From Onchocerca lupi (lineage: Eukaryota > Nematoda > Chromadorea > Rhabditida > Onchocercidae): DNA of 64,000 bases. Positions 13,605 to 26,400 of the stretch are shown here, piece after piece (the first letter of the stretch is position 1; each line of letters opens with the position of its first letter). The stretch is taken from assembly GCA_028564675.1 (NCBI GenBank), contig JAOVVO010000117.1, positions 91,533 through 155,532 on the forward strand. The letters are read 5' to 3'. The notes below the pieces were generated by a model that saw only the letters and a program-made list of their open reading frames with translations, was not told the origin of the DNA and did no database searches. The translations under genes were made by a program, and so were the position numbers.

Positions 13605-16600
13605 AGCCCTGACTCTACTGCCCTAAAAGATATGGCAAAGAAATAAAATAAATATGAATAAATTAAACCGCCAATGATTCCTACTATTCCACATTATTTG
13701 CGGGATTGATCAACATTTTTAGCCAGAAAACAAAGTCACTGAGTAATCAGACAATAGGAAGATAAATGATCAGAAAAGCAGATAAACGACTACATAAGTT
13801 AGGTTGGTAGGCAAATAAGCAAATATCTAAGTGCATCAACAAAACCTTTTAATTCTAGTCACAAAATATCATTTCTTAACAAAAAATTCTCCTTTATGAA
13901 GTGAAAAAACAATAATACATCTGTGAAATCATAATAAATATATTCTGCTAGGCATTTAAAGACATATTTCATATTTATTCCAAGATATAACTAATATATA
14001 TTTGAATGTTATACCATTATCCTTATTATCAAGTAAATTAATTGCAGGATCTATAATTACTTCTTGCACCATTTTGATTAAACTATTTAGATTTTACTTT
14101 TAGAATACTATACAGTTCAATGAGTGATAGCAAGCAGAGTGATATATTGAAAGGTGGTCATGCACCGGCTCAAAAAATCGCTGGTGGTGTACGAATAACT
14201 CGGAAAACCCGATCAACTTCGGAATCTGAGAAAAATCAAGAGAAGAAATTGGAAGGGCAGGATGCATCACAAGAAGATTGCGATAATGAATTAGAAGAGC
14301 AATCGAAGAATGTGCTTACACATAGTGGTCTAGTTGCAAAGGTAATGCAACTCAGTTATTTCATTTATCACTTGGAGATTTCGTTATATTATCGATGAAT
14401 TCTTTATTTCCTCTATGACAAAAGTGATGCTATTTACTGCTCAAAGCAAACAATGAGAAACTACTTTCTGAATTATAAACATATAATATTGCTGTTCCAG
14501 ACAAATAAAGATTATCCAGAAGAAGCAATTCGTGCTTACCATGATAAGCAAGTACCACAGCTTTACAAGCCAACAAAACCGAATGTAACTCTATTCCAAC
14601 CTACCAAACAATAAGGAAACCACACTAATATATCCCTCAAGAATCTATTAATTACTTTGGTTATCCAATACTATCTGGTTTTCATTATACCACATTCCAT
14701 GTTGTTGACAAAAACATTAAATGCATGAGAATTTACTACACGAAAAAAAGAAACGAAAGTGAAATTGAGAAATTGCTTTAAGTTATCCTATTAAATTAAC
14801 GCTGAGAATACAGAAATTTATTACGAGACAAGAAAAGTAGAAGTACTAAAGATATAAGAAAAGATTGGTGATGCATATTCACACAAAAATCGATCTTTTT
14901 TTTGATATCATGATTATTGATAATGATGTTAAGGAATATGGTGATCTTTCTTTTCATTTCCTTTCTTTTTTATAATTGTACATATTTAATTCTAAATTCG
15001 AGCCTTTTTAAAAGATTTTTTATAAAAAATAAAGGGTTTTTCCATGTAAATTTAGTCTGTGTTTTTTATCTTCCATTCTATAAATATCTTTCTGGGTACT
15101 GATTTGCTCTGTATATTAATCAAAAAATAAATATTCTTCGAAAATCTTACTTCTTTACTTTTTATATTTCAAAACCTGTCGCCACAGTGTCAACTTTATT
15201 TACTATTCAGTATTGTGACATAAATGCTAGAATACCAAGTTTTTACCTTTTTTTTTTTTATATTTGTGTTCATGGAAACGATTTCTACAAGTAGTGAATT
15301 AAACATGAAATTCGCACTTAATTTATGTATAGCAAGAAGAAAAACAGTGATATGAACAATGTATTCTTGTCGATTCTAAAACCCCTCGATCACACAATAT
15401 AGCCAGAAGTGACCTTCTCAAGTTCATAGAACATGAATTGAGCACAAATATAACGCACTCAAATACTATACGCTAATCTAAAAAGACATCATGGCTCTAA
15501 TTTTTTTAAAAAATTTATTAATTCACATCCAACGACTTCTTTTTTTGAAGATTTTCGATTGATATATCACAATCAATTTTCGTTCTTTTATTCCATCGAT
15601 ACCAGTTTTACACTACCGTTGGATGTTTAAGTTAAAAGTAACATGCGATGTTTCTAAAGCTAAAAAAAAATGAACTTACTTTGATACCATTTTTGTTAAC
15701 CGCTAGTAAATTTGCCATTTGAAGAGCTATTTTCGCCACCTCGTTTACGTCATGATCAATCGCCATTGCTATACGATCTACCAGATGAGTATTTTCAGCA
15801 ATCAATTCCATACATCGAGGATCTGTTGCAAGATTACATATCAGACGAAACACTTCGCACTTTGCATCTAATGGTATCTTTGGACCACTTTCCAACAAGC
15901 GAACTAAATTGTTTTTTGAAATTTTGGAAATCCAATTAAAATGTATAAATGAACCAAGAAAATACTATTTTGTTTTACATGACTGTACTATACAATGTAA
16001 AATTAGCAACTTTAAGCTTCAAATATGATATTTGGAACTAAGTTTTTCCATTTTCAACTATAGCAGGCTTCAAATGCTTGATGCTTACTTATTTCGCATG
16101 CTTAATTGAAATGTAATGAGCACAAAATTTGGAAGGTATGATTGGTTGTTATTCATAACGTTTGTAATGTGATAAATCAATATACATCAAATTTGTATAT
16201 TTGTTATGCTCAAGAGCAAAAAAATTAGTGAATAGTACTAATTTCTATGGGGCACTGGAGTAAGTTTCGTGAAAACATATTTATTGTTGATGAACTTGAA
16301 AAAGAAAAGCTAGCAATAAAATCAATGTAATTGTCCTTGTTCCATTTATACCATTCATCAAACAAAAAATATAAGAGAAGCTTTTTTACTACATGGCGTA
16401 TGATAATGAATAACTAAATAAAGTAGTAAATCTCAAACCTACCTGCAATATTTGCAAAGTTTCCGGGTGGCTCGGCCAGCTGCAAAGTATTGATAAGACA
16501 GAGTAAATTTCAAAAAATTGATTAAATTTATGAAATTTTCATAAACAATAAAAAGTGAAGCCAACCTCGGAACACAAAGACGGCATTGACCCATAAATTT

Positions 16601-17822
16601 TTATCAAAACACACAGGACATCGTTTAGAATCAGCAACCACTGCGGTCTATAAATGGAAAAACGTTTCATCAATATATGATACCAAGTTTCTAAATACTA
16701 CATATATACAAGTTTAATGACACATAAACATATCTACTCTAATTTTAGTTGAAGAAAATGATCACAAGAGATCGGTAAATTTTATTAACAATGTCAATTT
16801 CCCTTATATCTTAATAACAATTCAAGAAATGGCATTTTATTTCAGGTACTGGAAAAATTTTTCTGAATATTAATGATGCACGCAGATTAAAAATTTTTGG
16901 AATATTAACAAGATAAATTCGAATTATTTTACTAAATTATTACTACACGTAGTAACAACTACCGCAAATTTTAAATCTCAAAAAAATCGTTTTTTTGAGT
17001 GATAATATTACAATGATGCTCTTTCGCATCAACTTATGCTGTTGCAAATGGATCATTCTTTTTTGCAGCTTACAAAGAAAAAAAGAACTTACTTTTCGGC
17101 AAAATTTTGTAAGGAACATTTCCACAAGACAGTCATCAGCGTAACTCCAATTCGTGGGCATTTCTTCAATTTTGATTCCAACTCCTCGATCTCATTTATT
17201 TTCTAAAAATTTCTATAGCTCGTTTAATCAAATTCGCATTTCGAATTGTGTTATTTTAAACATTGTCTTACTTTTGAAATATCTATCAAGTAAGGCGGAC
17301 AAAATATCTTTTCAATTCCATAAAACAGCTATTAAGCACCACGGGAAAAGTACCAATTAAATGCGATGAGCAAACATTGTAATTATCTCGATAGATCAAT
17401 TTTGCCATAATGATATAATGCTTTATCAGTAATATTTATCAACATTTCGAGGAAATCAATTGAAATTCAGAATCTAAATCTTAGAGGCGATGGTAGGAAT
17501 AAGTCAATTGCTCTACTAATTTTCACTGGCTCACTAACTGCAAAAATCTAACTGTCGTTGGTCAATCAAAGCTTTGATCTAATTCGAAAATCTATTTGAG
17601 CATCGATAATTGCTAATAATTGAAATATTTCTCGACCATTTATTTAATTTAGTACTCATATATATTTGAATAATTTTTTTCCTAATGAAAGCTAAACAAG
17701 AACTCGAAACGAACCTCAAAGTCTAGCAAAATATTCTTAATTTGTTTTAGATCATCTCCTAAAAGTATCGTCTCTGTTTCATCCAACTTTTCCGTCTTTC
17801 GCCGTTTCGACTTCGATGCCAT
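4505..17822 (-). CDS. ARMC5: ARMC5-like armadillo-repeat/BTB protein
   Basis: In mammals ARMC5 is the substrate receptor of a CUL3 ubiquitin ligase that targets the large subunit of RNA polymerase II; a like role here is inferred. Exons in transcript order: 17822-17715, 17202-17093, 16647-16566, 16479-16443, 15903-15680, 13124-13038, 12121-11955, 11675-11492, 11257-11130, 10926-10812, 10259-10173, 9948-9797, 9377-9269, 8558-8386, 7900-7724, 7071-6945, 6284-6012, 5590-5423, 5125-4887, 4655-4505. They stay in frame for about 965 residues; human ARMC5 is about 935. A basic N-terminus (MASKSKRRKTEKLDE) precedes armadillo helices (about 70-440; VFRLICNLATDPRC, LLCFAQDAWGRAALRGHGAL). A Ser/Pro linker (SPSQSPPPGMRSPLMSP) follows, then a helical region and a BTB fold (about 745-880: CEGSEYFR, GMFGNKFSEQFRDTFEF, FLHYLSGCGKSC). 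The exon 12 and exon 19 donors are non-consensus and could shift by a few bases. Weak acceptors were accepted where frame and homology agreed. Confidence 0.85.
6358..6423. ncRNA. Intronic hairpin, candidate small-RNA precursor
   Basis: Arms 6358-6381 and 6400-6423 are 24-base inverted repeats with two internal mismatches around an 18-base loop (6382-6399). The outer arms read TAATATCACT and AGTGATATTA. The hairpin is in ARMC5 intron 16 and can fold from either strand. Its size fits a compact miRNA-type precursor or a small inverted-repeat element. No known miRNA is recognised, and expression cannot be judged. Confidence 0.35.
7410..7475. repeat. Perfect two-copy 33-bp tandem repeat
   Basis: A 33-base unit starting ATTAAACAAATATTTC is repeated exactly at 7410-7442 and 7443-7475, in ARMC5 intron 15, just after a poly(A) tract. 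This is a recent replication-slippage type of duplication. Confidence 0.9.
12170..12432 (+). repeat. Dispersed repeat, copy 2, with internal duplication
   Basis: This matches the reverse complement of 572-940. It contains two diverged copies of a block (about 12182-12252 and 12355-12425; both run from AAGTTG to a CGAAT(A/T)GG(C/A)GTGTG-like end) around GCGGATTGAATTT and CACGCCTACTTTTTCTGC. It lies in ARMC5 intron 6 and has no ORF. Confidence 0.65.
13568..13603. repeat. Long poly(T) tracts, longest example
   Basis: Thirty-six T in a row. Other long T runs on the plus strand are at 1205-1231, 12681-12711, 28956-28985, 30195-30223, 43023-43050 and 63962-63993. They lie in introns, a 3' UTR and intergenic DNA. 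None has the flanking target duplications that would mark a retrotransposon insertion. Confidence 0.9.
14090..14103 (+). promoter_or_regulatory. Putative trans-splice acceptor of DAP1
   Basis: ATTTTACTTTTAG ends 16 bases before the DAP1 ATG, with no upstream coding exon visible. It has the form of a nematode 3' splice site and is the likely place for spliced-leader addition. Confidence 0.45.
14120..14614 (+). CDS. DAP1: Death-associated protein 1 (DAP1) homologue, nested gene
   Basis: DAP1 is a small, basic, Pro-rich, mostly disordered protein. In mammals it is a TOR substrate that restrains autophagy and was first found as a mediator of interferon-gamma-induced death. Two exons, 14120-14341 and 14501-14614, join in frame to 111 residues; human DAP1 has 102. 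Family landmarks are the N-terminal GGHAPAQKIAGGVRI, an acidic low-complexity centre (about 37-65), a SGLVAK segment, and NKDYPEEAIRAYHDKQVPQ after the intron (compare the family's G-D-K-D-F/Y-P motif). The whole gene lies within ARMC5 intron 5 (13125-15679) on the opposite strand. A likely polyadenylation signal AATAAA is at 15028-15033. The serine at position 2 and those in the linker could be TOR sites, but this is inference. Confidence 0.92.
15028..15033 (+). terminator. Candidate polyadenylation signal of DAP1
   Basis: AATAAA about 410 bp after the DAP1 stop and about 650 bp before the next antisense ARMC5 exon. It is the clearest signal in this stretch. Confidence 0.4.
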
Positions 17823-17838
17823 TACTTATAATATGCAC

Positions 17839-17848
17839 CTGAAAACGG
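17839..17848 (-). promoter_or_regulatory. Putative trans-splice acceptor of ARMC5
   Basis: On the minus strand CCGTTTTCAG ends 16 bases before the ATG at 17822. It is a near-perfect nematode acceptor with no coding exon upstream, so it is the likely spliced-leader site and supports the chosen start. Confidence 0.55.
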
Positions 17849-17849
17849 A

Positions 17850-20440
17850 CAGTATTACATAAATTATAATTTACAAATACGATATAATCCAACAAATCCT
17901 CTTATTTAGAACGCGTATTATATGTAAAAATAGACAAATATTCATACAGAAGTAAGCATTAAATAATCACATGAGAATCATAGAAAAAAATTCACAGAGC
18001 TCACGCTTTTCTTCCTTTGAAAAGCGTGAATGCAAGCGTGTGTAGTGGATGAGAAACGAGAGAATAGAAAAAATTCGATATACAGAGCTGATAAAAGTAT
18101 AATGCAGAATTACCGTGTAATGTTGGATTAAAAACATGCAACACGTAAATACGTTGGTAATGCAATATAAGACACAATACCGGTGCAATACAAGATAAGG
18201 TCGGTGCAGTGCAATATATGCCAGCAGTCCACTGCAGCACATAATCAACTTGAATGTATTTTCATGATATTATAAAAATTTCAGTATTCAGTCAGGAATT
18301 TCTTAACGACCAAGGATAAAAATAAAACATGACGGAAGAAGTGAAAAGAATATGTAAATCTCGGATAAAAAAAAACTTTTTGCATTATCCTAAAATAATT
18401 TGTGAATCTTAAATCTGGATCTCAAAATTTTAAATAAAAATACATCACATCAAAATGATAACAAGTATTTGTTGTTATGCTACAATTGACAGTGAATGCA
18501 ACGTTCTGAAATATTCCGGGAATTGATAGAATTCAAAAACTTATATTCTGCTGCAATAAGATTTCATGATGGTGTATAAGATGGTATGGTGCAAATATGA
18601 TGCATGCACTATGAACATTTAATTTTGATTTGCTCCCAATTTCGTATCATTTTATTTCGATGTAAGAACAGTAACGTGAAAAAATGAATTGAAGCGTAGC
18701 TAAATGATAAAATATTAAAATAATATGTTAAATTCAAATGGATAAATGTAACACATTTCTAGTTTGTAGTTATTTCTTCAAACTTCTATAATTCATAACC
18801 ATTACAGTAGATAATGAAGTGCATGCAACAGAAAAGCGCAACAGCAAGAAGCGCGAATACACAGAGAAAAATGCAACCGCTAAATGTGAACAGAAGCCAA
18901 GAAATGAAATGATAAATAATCTCATCAAAATGATGATCAAAAAATTCTCAACTTTGCAAGTATATGCAGAAAAATAAGTGTGTGTGTGTGTATGTTTATG
19001 CATGCATGAATTTGCAAGCAATATATGTATTTATAGTATATATTGCAACTATCTACTACTTTAAGCATCATTAATCATATTGTTCCTATTATCTACTGCT
19101 CTTAAGACAGCGAACATACATTGGCAAACATATGCTCATGCATAATACGTGTACTCACACGTGCAAATATACACTTCATACATATATGCATTTTTACAAA
19201 CATACATGTCTAAGATTCAACCTATGCATGTGCACGCACGTGCACATAAATATGTACTAAATATGTATTGCCGAAAGCATACTTGTTTCACATGTAACAT
19301 AACACATTTGTGCATATACATGCATGCAAGTAAACATGTACTTCATACATATAAACATGCATTTACGTATAAACACACACACACATCTGAAACATCCACC
19401 TACACACGCGCACGGAAATGTGTGCATACGGAAGCACACTTGTTTACACGTATACACGCACATACACGTACGTCTGCAGATAGATATGCATTAGTAATAC
19501 ATCACTTGCAGAAGCTTATCGATCGCATTCTGGACAACGATTGCCCCCTCGTACACACACACAACCAACCACGCAACACCCACTGGAAGAATTGCTGTAA
19601 ATTTAAATTGCCGCCAAAGAGCCGCGATGCGTGGCATGCATTTGCATTGGATGTGACGCGTTGCGTCGCGTTCCTGTAGAATATGCGCGAATGGTTGAGT
19701 TGTGCGTGCGTGGCGTGTAATATGATTATCCGTTTGTTATTCACGTAGATTTCATCACGTGCATTTGATAATAAGCATGATAGAAGTTAGTACGAATGAG
19801 GATACTCCTACTTGAAAAACTGACTCCATGCGAGCGAGTGAGAGGAAGTACAGCAAATAAAACGGGCCAGGAAATGTAGATGGGGCCGTTTTATCTATAT
19901 CAATTTACCGCATTCATTTAGGTACGTATGAGCGTACAACGTAAGTGATTAGCATATTAGGAACGAAATTACAGTAGACGTTACAAAATAATACCACAAT
20001 AATAGGTAATTATCGGGGAAGATTCACGAAATCGCGGGAAATTATGATGAAATTGATCTATCATCAATCTTAATTCGTTAATCGGTGGTGATAGATAAGA
20101 TGAATATTATGAAGTATGGAATTAGATTTATTTTGAATTATAATTTGATAATATTTCTTATAGTTAATGGATCTGTTTAGAATACATAATTTTTTTCATG
20201 CCTTTTTTTACATCATAATGGACTGATTTCAGCATAATTTGCTATTGAAAATTATTTTGATAAAATTAAGTTGATGTTTTCAAATAATTAGAAATTGAAT
20301 TAAAAGATACAAATAGTGTAGGAATCGATTAGATAATATGGGAAACAAGTAAGAAAAAGTTTCATTATTGCTTCACTAATATGGAAAATGATTTATAGTT
20401 CGAATAAACTGAGACATGTAAAAATAATTTCAAAGCATTT
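17850..20440. promoter_or_regulatory. Divergent intergenic region between ARMC5 and pbrm-1
   Basis: The two genes point away from each other over 2.6 kb. The stretch contains (GT)n at 18978-18991, a degenerate CA/ACGT-rich tract (19130-19480), and a GC-richer core (19500-19720) with CGCG-containing words. The core includes the POU-octamer sequence ATTTGCAT at 19640-19647 and several ACGT/CACGTG-like words nearby. Long ORFs here are translated low-complexity DNA. A shared promoter is inferred from position and composition. Confidence 0.5.
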
Positions 20441-20456
20441 TTTTTTTCTTTTGTAG
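20441..20456 (+). promoter_or_regulatory. Putative trans-splice acceptor of pbrm-1
   Basis: A T-rich tract ending CTTTTGTAG lies 13 bases before the pbrm-1 ATG. No upstream coding exon is seen, so this is either a spliced-leader site or the end of a 5'-UTR intron. Confidence 0.5.
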
Positions 20457-20469
20457 GAAGAATACCACC

Positions 20470-23400
20470 ATGAGCGGAGTGAAGCGTAAGGCGTGCATGA
20501 GAGAAGTGTCATCTATTATCCCGAAGAAACATGGACGACGTTCACGTAATGTTAGAGAAGAACTGGATGAAGTAATATTTTTCTATTCTTACATTCTTTT
20601 TGTGCGACTATTATAAGGATCAGGCATTTGTTTATCATTCAATAAATTTAATTCGATCAAACCATATATTGAGATATACGTTTGTCTTTCATGTAAATAA
20701 ATTAAGTGATGTTGATTTCGTCTGTTAAGGAAATCGCAAGCACGTATTCTTATAATAATAAGAATCTTATGTTATTCACACTGATCATCCAAGCATAGAT
20801 TATTAATTATTATAAGATTATTGCTAGTGATAAGTTACTGAACAGATGTAATGAGCAGATACATGGGTTTATGATGATGCACAGTGATAGAATATGTATT
20901 TCTTACGGAAGACTGGAAAGAAATGAAATATTGACTGGAGCGAATAAAATAATTAAAATAAGTAGTTATGTATTAGTTTGATGAAATAATTGCTTGAAAC
21001 ACATGATGATATTTGTTAATTTTCTGGAATATTAGCGCTTTCCGTTGTCTTTTTTCTTTTTTTTTTTTGTTTTGTTTTGTCTTTAATTTTAAGATTAACC
21101 ATGCAGTTAATGAATGATTGCTTATCACTGATTTTTTGGAATCAAGTTTTAAATTTTGGAATAGAAATTGATAAATTTAGTTGCGACAGTGTGCTGAATT
21201 GGTGGATGCTTTACGAAGCTACAGGACTGCCGATAATCGGATATTATGTGAAAGCTTCATCCGTGCACCATCTCGTCGGTATGTATTTGTGCTATTCAAA
21301 ATTTATAGAATTCTCAAAGTATTCAATATTGCATTAAAATTATTTGATGCAGTGGTCACTCATTATGTTACGTCTACTAGCAGAAGTCTTCCAACGACGA
21401 TATGCCGCTATTTGATCATGGTGGTTGTTAGTTAAATTGACGGAGTAGTAAAGTAGTTATGGGTTATCGTAAAAGGTTTTTTTTTTTTTTTTTTTCTTAG
21501 TCTATTAAAAAAAAAGAGAGAGAAAAAACGATTTGAACGATTATAGGTCAAAAATTGTTATTTTAGCACAGATCCAAAGTATTTTGATATCGTCACACAT
21601 CCAATCGATCTAACAAGGATTCAGCAAAAAATTAAAACCGAAGAATATAGTACTGTCGAGGATCTTTCGGCAGATATCCACCTATTAGTCAGTAACAATA
21701 AGGCTTACTATAAGGTTTTAAGTTTTTCTTTAATTTCTGATTTAATCTAGATTCTAAGTCCATATTTTAATCTTGTGCATTGACTTTTATACTTTTTACA
21801 AATTAAGGAAAAAAGTAGTGTCACGAACTGCCTTTTGAATCTATATCTAATATTCAGTATGATTACACAAGTCTTGTTTTACTAAATGGTAGGGAGATCC
21901 TAATAATTTTCGAACCTCAATATAAAACTCATTGTTGACATTTATAAATTATAATTCAGGAAGGCAGTCAAGAATACAAAGATGCTTGTGAATTATGGGA
22001 ATTATTTGAATCGCAGAGGAAGGGAATGCTTGGGAATGTTTCTGTTACAGAAATGGAAGAACAGTTGGGTTTTTTTTTCTTTGCATTTCTTTTTGATATT
22101 TATTGCTTAATATTAATAATATTAGAAAAATCGATTGTCATTTTTAATTCTTAATGAGAATAAAGTTCAAAATATGAAAATTGGATGTTGTCAGCATTAG
22201 ATATGGCATAGTTTTGAATTGAAAGATCTCAGTCCACATTTTGTTTTTCATAATGTTTATAGTTTGGAGAGCCTCCTAAAATAATTTTTATAATATCGAA
22301 ATCTTATTGGAACGTTTAATAAAAATAAAAACTACAATGCTTTTTCAAATTTTTAATTATTTGAAAATTTCGAAGCTATTAATAATTACTGCAGCCAGGA
22401 GAATTCAACAGTTGAGACTAAATGCGACATGGTGTCAGTAGATTTACTGGAAGAAATCATTGCCTGCACTTTGGAGCTCACGGATGAAACTGGCCGGTTG
22501 CTTAGTCCACCGTTTCGTGTTTTACTTTCTCAAGAAGTATGTTTTCTCATAGATTTCGACTTCCGTCCGGATTTCTTTTATAATGCTATCAAAAAAGTCA
22601 ACAAAGTATGCATATATTTATCCATAACTGATAGTTCTCATTCGTGTAAATAATAACAAGAGCTACTTTATTTATTTTTTAATGTATTTTCCTAGTTTCA
22701 AATGGGAATTCCTCATTATCAAATTAATTTAAGGAATTTCCTACTTATTATGACCGAATCAAAAAACCAATTGATCTCAAACAAATAGCGATAAAGATTC
22801 GTTCTGGCGAATATCACACCTGGCAACAATTTGATGCCGATTTTCGATTAATGTGTAAAAATGCAAAAGCCTTTAATGAATTGGGTTCGGTGATTAGTAA
22901 GGTTTGTGTGATATACGTCTTTTTAAATTTCGTTTCATCATTTATATTAATCGACAGGATTAATTATTATTTGATATTTTAAATCATTTCATTCACATTT
23001 CATTTACTTCACACCATTTTAAGCATTACAGCAATAGATTTTTTTTTTTTTAAATACTAAAAGTGATGAGCCAAATACTTAGCAGTGAAGTTACTGATCA
23101 CTTTCTCTGTTTTTTTCAGAAACTACGATTTGAAAGAAATTTATAAAAACTTAAATCAGATGAATCATCTTTAACACTTCAAATCACGAAATTCTTGTTA
23201 TAAGATATTTCAAGAGGAATTCTCATTATAAAGTGTTTCGATGAAAAATTTTTATTGTAGGATGCTTCTATGTTGCTGAAAAATTACATTAAACGTAAAG
23301 CGGAATTGTGTAATTCCAAACATAAACCACTGACAATTAAAAGGTTGGCTGTTTGTCGGCTACATGAATCTTTGATTTCTTTTTTGATTTTAACATTTAA

Positions 23401-26400
23401 CAGGCTTTTTATATATATACAGAAAGAAATGCAAATGAAAGAAGGGTCGGTTTCAGGATTAATGCAAATAAGCAAGTTCTAGACGAATTATTAACGCAGA
23501 ATGCCATAGCTAATTCAAGTGAAGAATACTCAGAAGATTCGGAAGAAGATGAGGATTCAGAACATAGCAGTGAACCAAAATGGGTACTGTATTGGGCAAT
23601 TCGTAATGAACCCAATCCTGCTGATCCAGAAACTAATCTAGCAGATCCATTTTTGGAGTTACCTAGCAAAAGGTCAGTTCCGAAGTAAAGCTTTGTATGG
23701 ATGTATACTTTGTAAATTTTTTTTTATTAGATGCAGTTTCCTCCACTTCATACTTTTTCCATGAATTTAATTTTTGGGAGAATAATCACTTGTTCATTTG
23801 TTTTTTTTTTGTAATTTTTTGTTTGTATGTTTGAGTATCATGTTTCATCGACAATTTGAAATATCTCTTGATTAACTTATTGATTTCCGTATTTTTAGTT
23901 GGTATCCAGATTATTTTGACGAGATTTCGGAACCTATGTCGCTTTTTATGATAAACAAAAAGCTAAAACGTGATGGTTATCGTACTTTGGAAGAACTTCT
24001 TAAGGACATTTTGCTAGTTTTTGAAAACGCCAAAACCTACAACGTTGAAGGTTCGGATATTTATGAAGCAGCAGTAAAGCTGGAAAGACTAGCAAAATCA
24101 AAGACTCGAGCCTTGCAAAAAGTAAAATTTTTATTTTAAGCCGTGCTATTTATCAGTACCTGATTACACTTCATCAGTAGCGAATTAAAAAAAATTAACT
24201 GAAGCGGACAAATGGTTCATATCACGAGCCTTTTTCGGAAAACAGATACTAGGGTTTTCTGGAAAACAGTTCAACCACGTCATTATACCACTTTTTTTAG
24301 GTAAAGTTCAATTATTGTGTGAGAAGATTTAAGTCTTTTTTCAGACCAGAAAAGTAAATGAAGCTGAAGCAAATAGGATATCAAATAAAAACGCACAATC
24401 CCCGACTCTTACACGTTCTGTCTGGAAAAAACTACAGAAAATGGGGGGGTCAACATCTACAGAATCTCCAGATTCAAGCTCAAAACCAGAATCATCCGAT
24501 ATTCCTTTATCAAGTATTGAAAGTCCTGACCATAAAAGACGGAGTGGTCGAGGATGGAATGATGAAATGTTAACAGCTTTTCGGAGCAAACTGATGATTT
24601 TATGGAATACTGTTTGCAATTATATGGTAATTTTTAAATGCTGCATGCAGTCATTTACGTAATTCTTGGATATATCAGATTACTTAGTAGGAATACAGGA
24701 AATTGGTAATAAACAAAGCAACTAAGTTCATGTATCCACTGAGTATTATTGTTGTTGTTAAGTCTTATAGTGATAATTTCGCATAATCATTAGTGCGCAA
24801 AAGAAAAGTAATTTGTAGGATGGTAAGCGACGTGTTGCTACTGCTTTTATGTTCCTACCATCAAAAAAGGATTATCCAGAATATTACGATTATATTGAAA
24901 AACCCATTGACTTAACTATGATCAAGCATAAAATTGACACTGATCAGGTAGGATGATTTTGTTTCAATATTTCTAAAGTTGCGTTTTCTAAATCCTTGGC
25001 TCTCAAAATGAATCCTCGTTCGCCTTCATGATATAATATGCATGTATGATGTGCGTTATTTCAAAAATACGCTTTCTTGTATTGAAATAGTACGTACGTA
25101 CGAGGATTCACGTACGTAGTTAATGTTTTTAGGGATTTTTCGAGTTTTTCACCATGTGTAAAGAATTTTAAAAATATATATTGAGCATCATAATATAAAA
25201 TTATATTTTTGTTTGAATTTTTTCTAATCTTAATTTTGCAATCCGGATTTGAAGATTCATTTTTATTTCATCACTACACGGCTAAATCATGTGATTTTTT
25301 TTAATTTTAATTATTTTTTTCTTAAAATTGCTTCGTTGAAATGTAGAGTTTGAAAATAACATCTGAATATTGAGCTAGATCATAAAATAAACAGCTTTAT
25401 TTCAGTACATTTCATCAAATGATTTCATGAGAGATATGGATCTACTTGTCCATAATGCTTGGGATTTCAACGAACCTGGTTCGCAGATTTATCGCGATGC
25501 AACAGCGTTACAATCAGCTGTCCGTAATGCGCTTGGTACAATTCCAGATTTGCCAGTCTTTAATCCCAAACACTGTAAAAACAAAATTGGGTATGCCGAA
25601 CTTGCGCTTGTTAATTATTTTTCTTAAGTTTTGCAGGCTAGATCTGTCTATAGCTGTTTATTTGTTAAAATGTTGAAAATTCTATATCTTCATTTTCTAA
25701 GTTCTTTACTGCCACTAAAAGAGGAAATTTCGAGTTGTCGATAGAAAAAGTTATTGATAAGTACTTTCAGGTTAATGAAGTCAAATTTACCGCCAAAAAA
25801 GCACAAACATTATGGCAGTGGTGGTGAGAATAACAGATGTAGTGATTTTGATCTTGAGGGTGATCTTTCTCGGTAAAAGTTCTTTATATTTTTGCCATTT
25901 AAGGAATTAAGTATTAGTTATTGGAATAATGAGAAGAGCGTAATAGTTGAGAACTTACTGTTGTTAGAAGAAATCTAATAGTTATCTCCGCGAGGGATAA
26001 ATTTTATAATTGTCGTTTGATACACAGGAACAGTGTACCGCTTGTAATTTTTCATTCATTATTTAGCTGTCCATCTTTTTCACTTGTTCATAATATTGAA
26101 CTTTAGTGGCTCAAATATTTCGGTATCCGAGACATTTCTTTCACGCATACATCTTCCGGATAATTTTCGTTCTGCTTCACCATCTTGTAGTGCTGTTTTT
26201 ACGAACATGACGACTGCAGTTTCACCTGTGAATGTTGGTAAGACGGGCCGTGGTACTCCACGGAAAGTAATTGGATCCAGTTCTGAATTTGAAGCCGATA
26301 AGATCAAGTTGTACGAATTGTACAACCTCATTAGGAATCACAAAGATGAACGCGGGCGTGAACTAGCAATTCCATTCTTGCAATTGCCATCGAAATTTGT

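Noticed and set aside
19149..19679. 176-codon plus-strand ORF, the longest in the window
   Set aside because: It translates a CA/ACGT-rich tract into His/Thr/Tyr repeats, and overlapping low-complexity ORFs exist on the other strand. There are no domain or splice signals, and it lies in the divergent promoter region.
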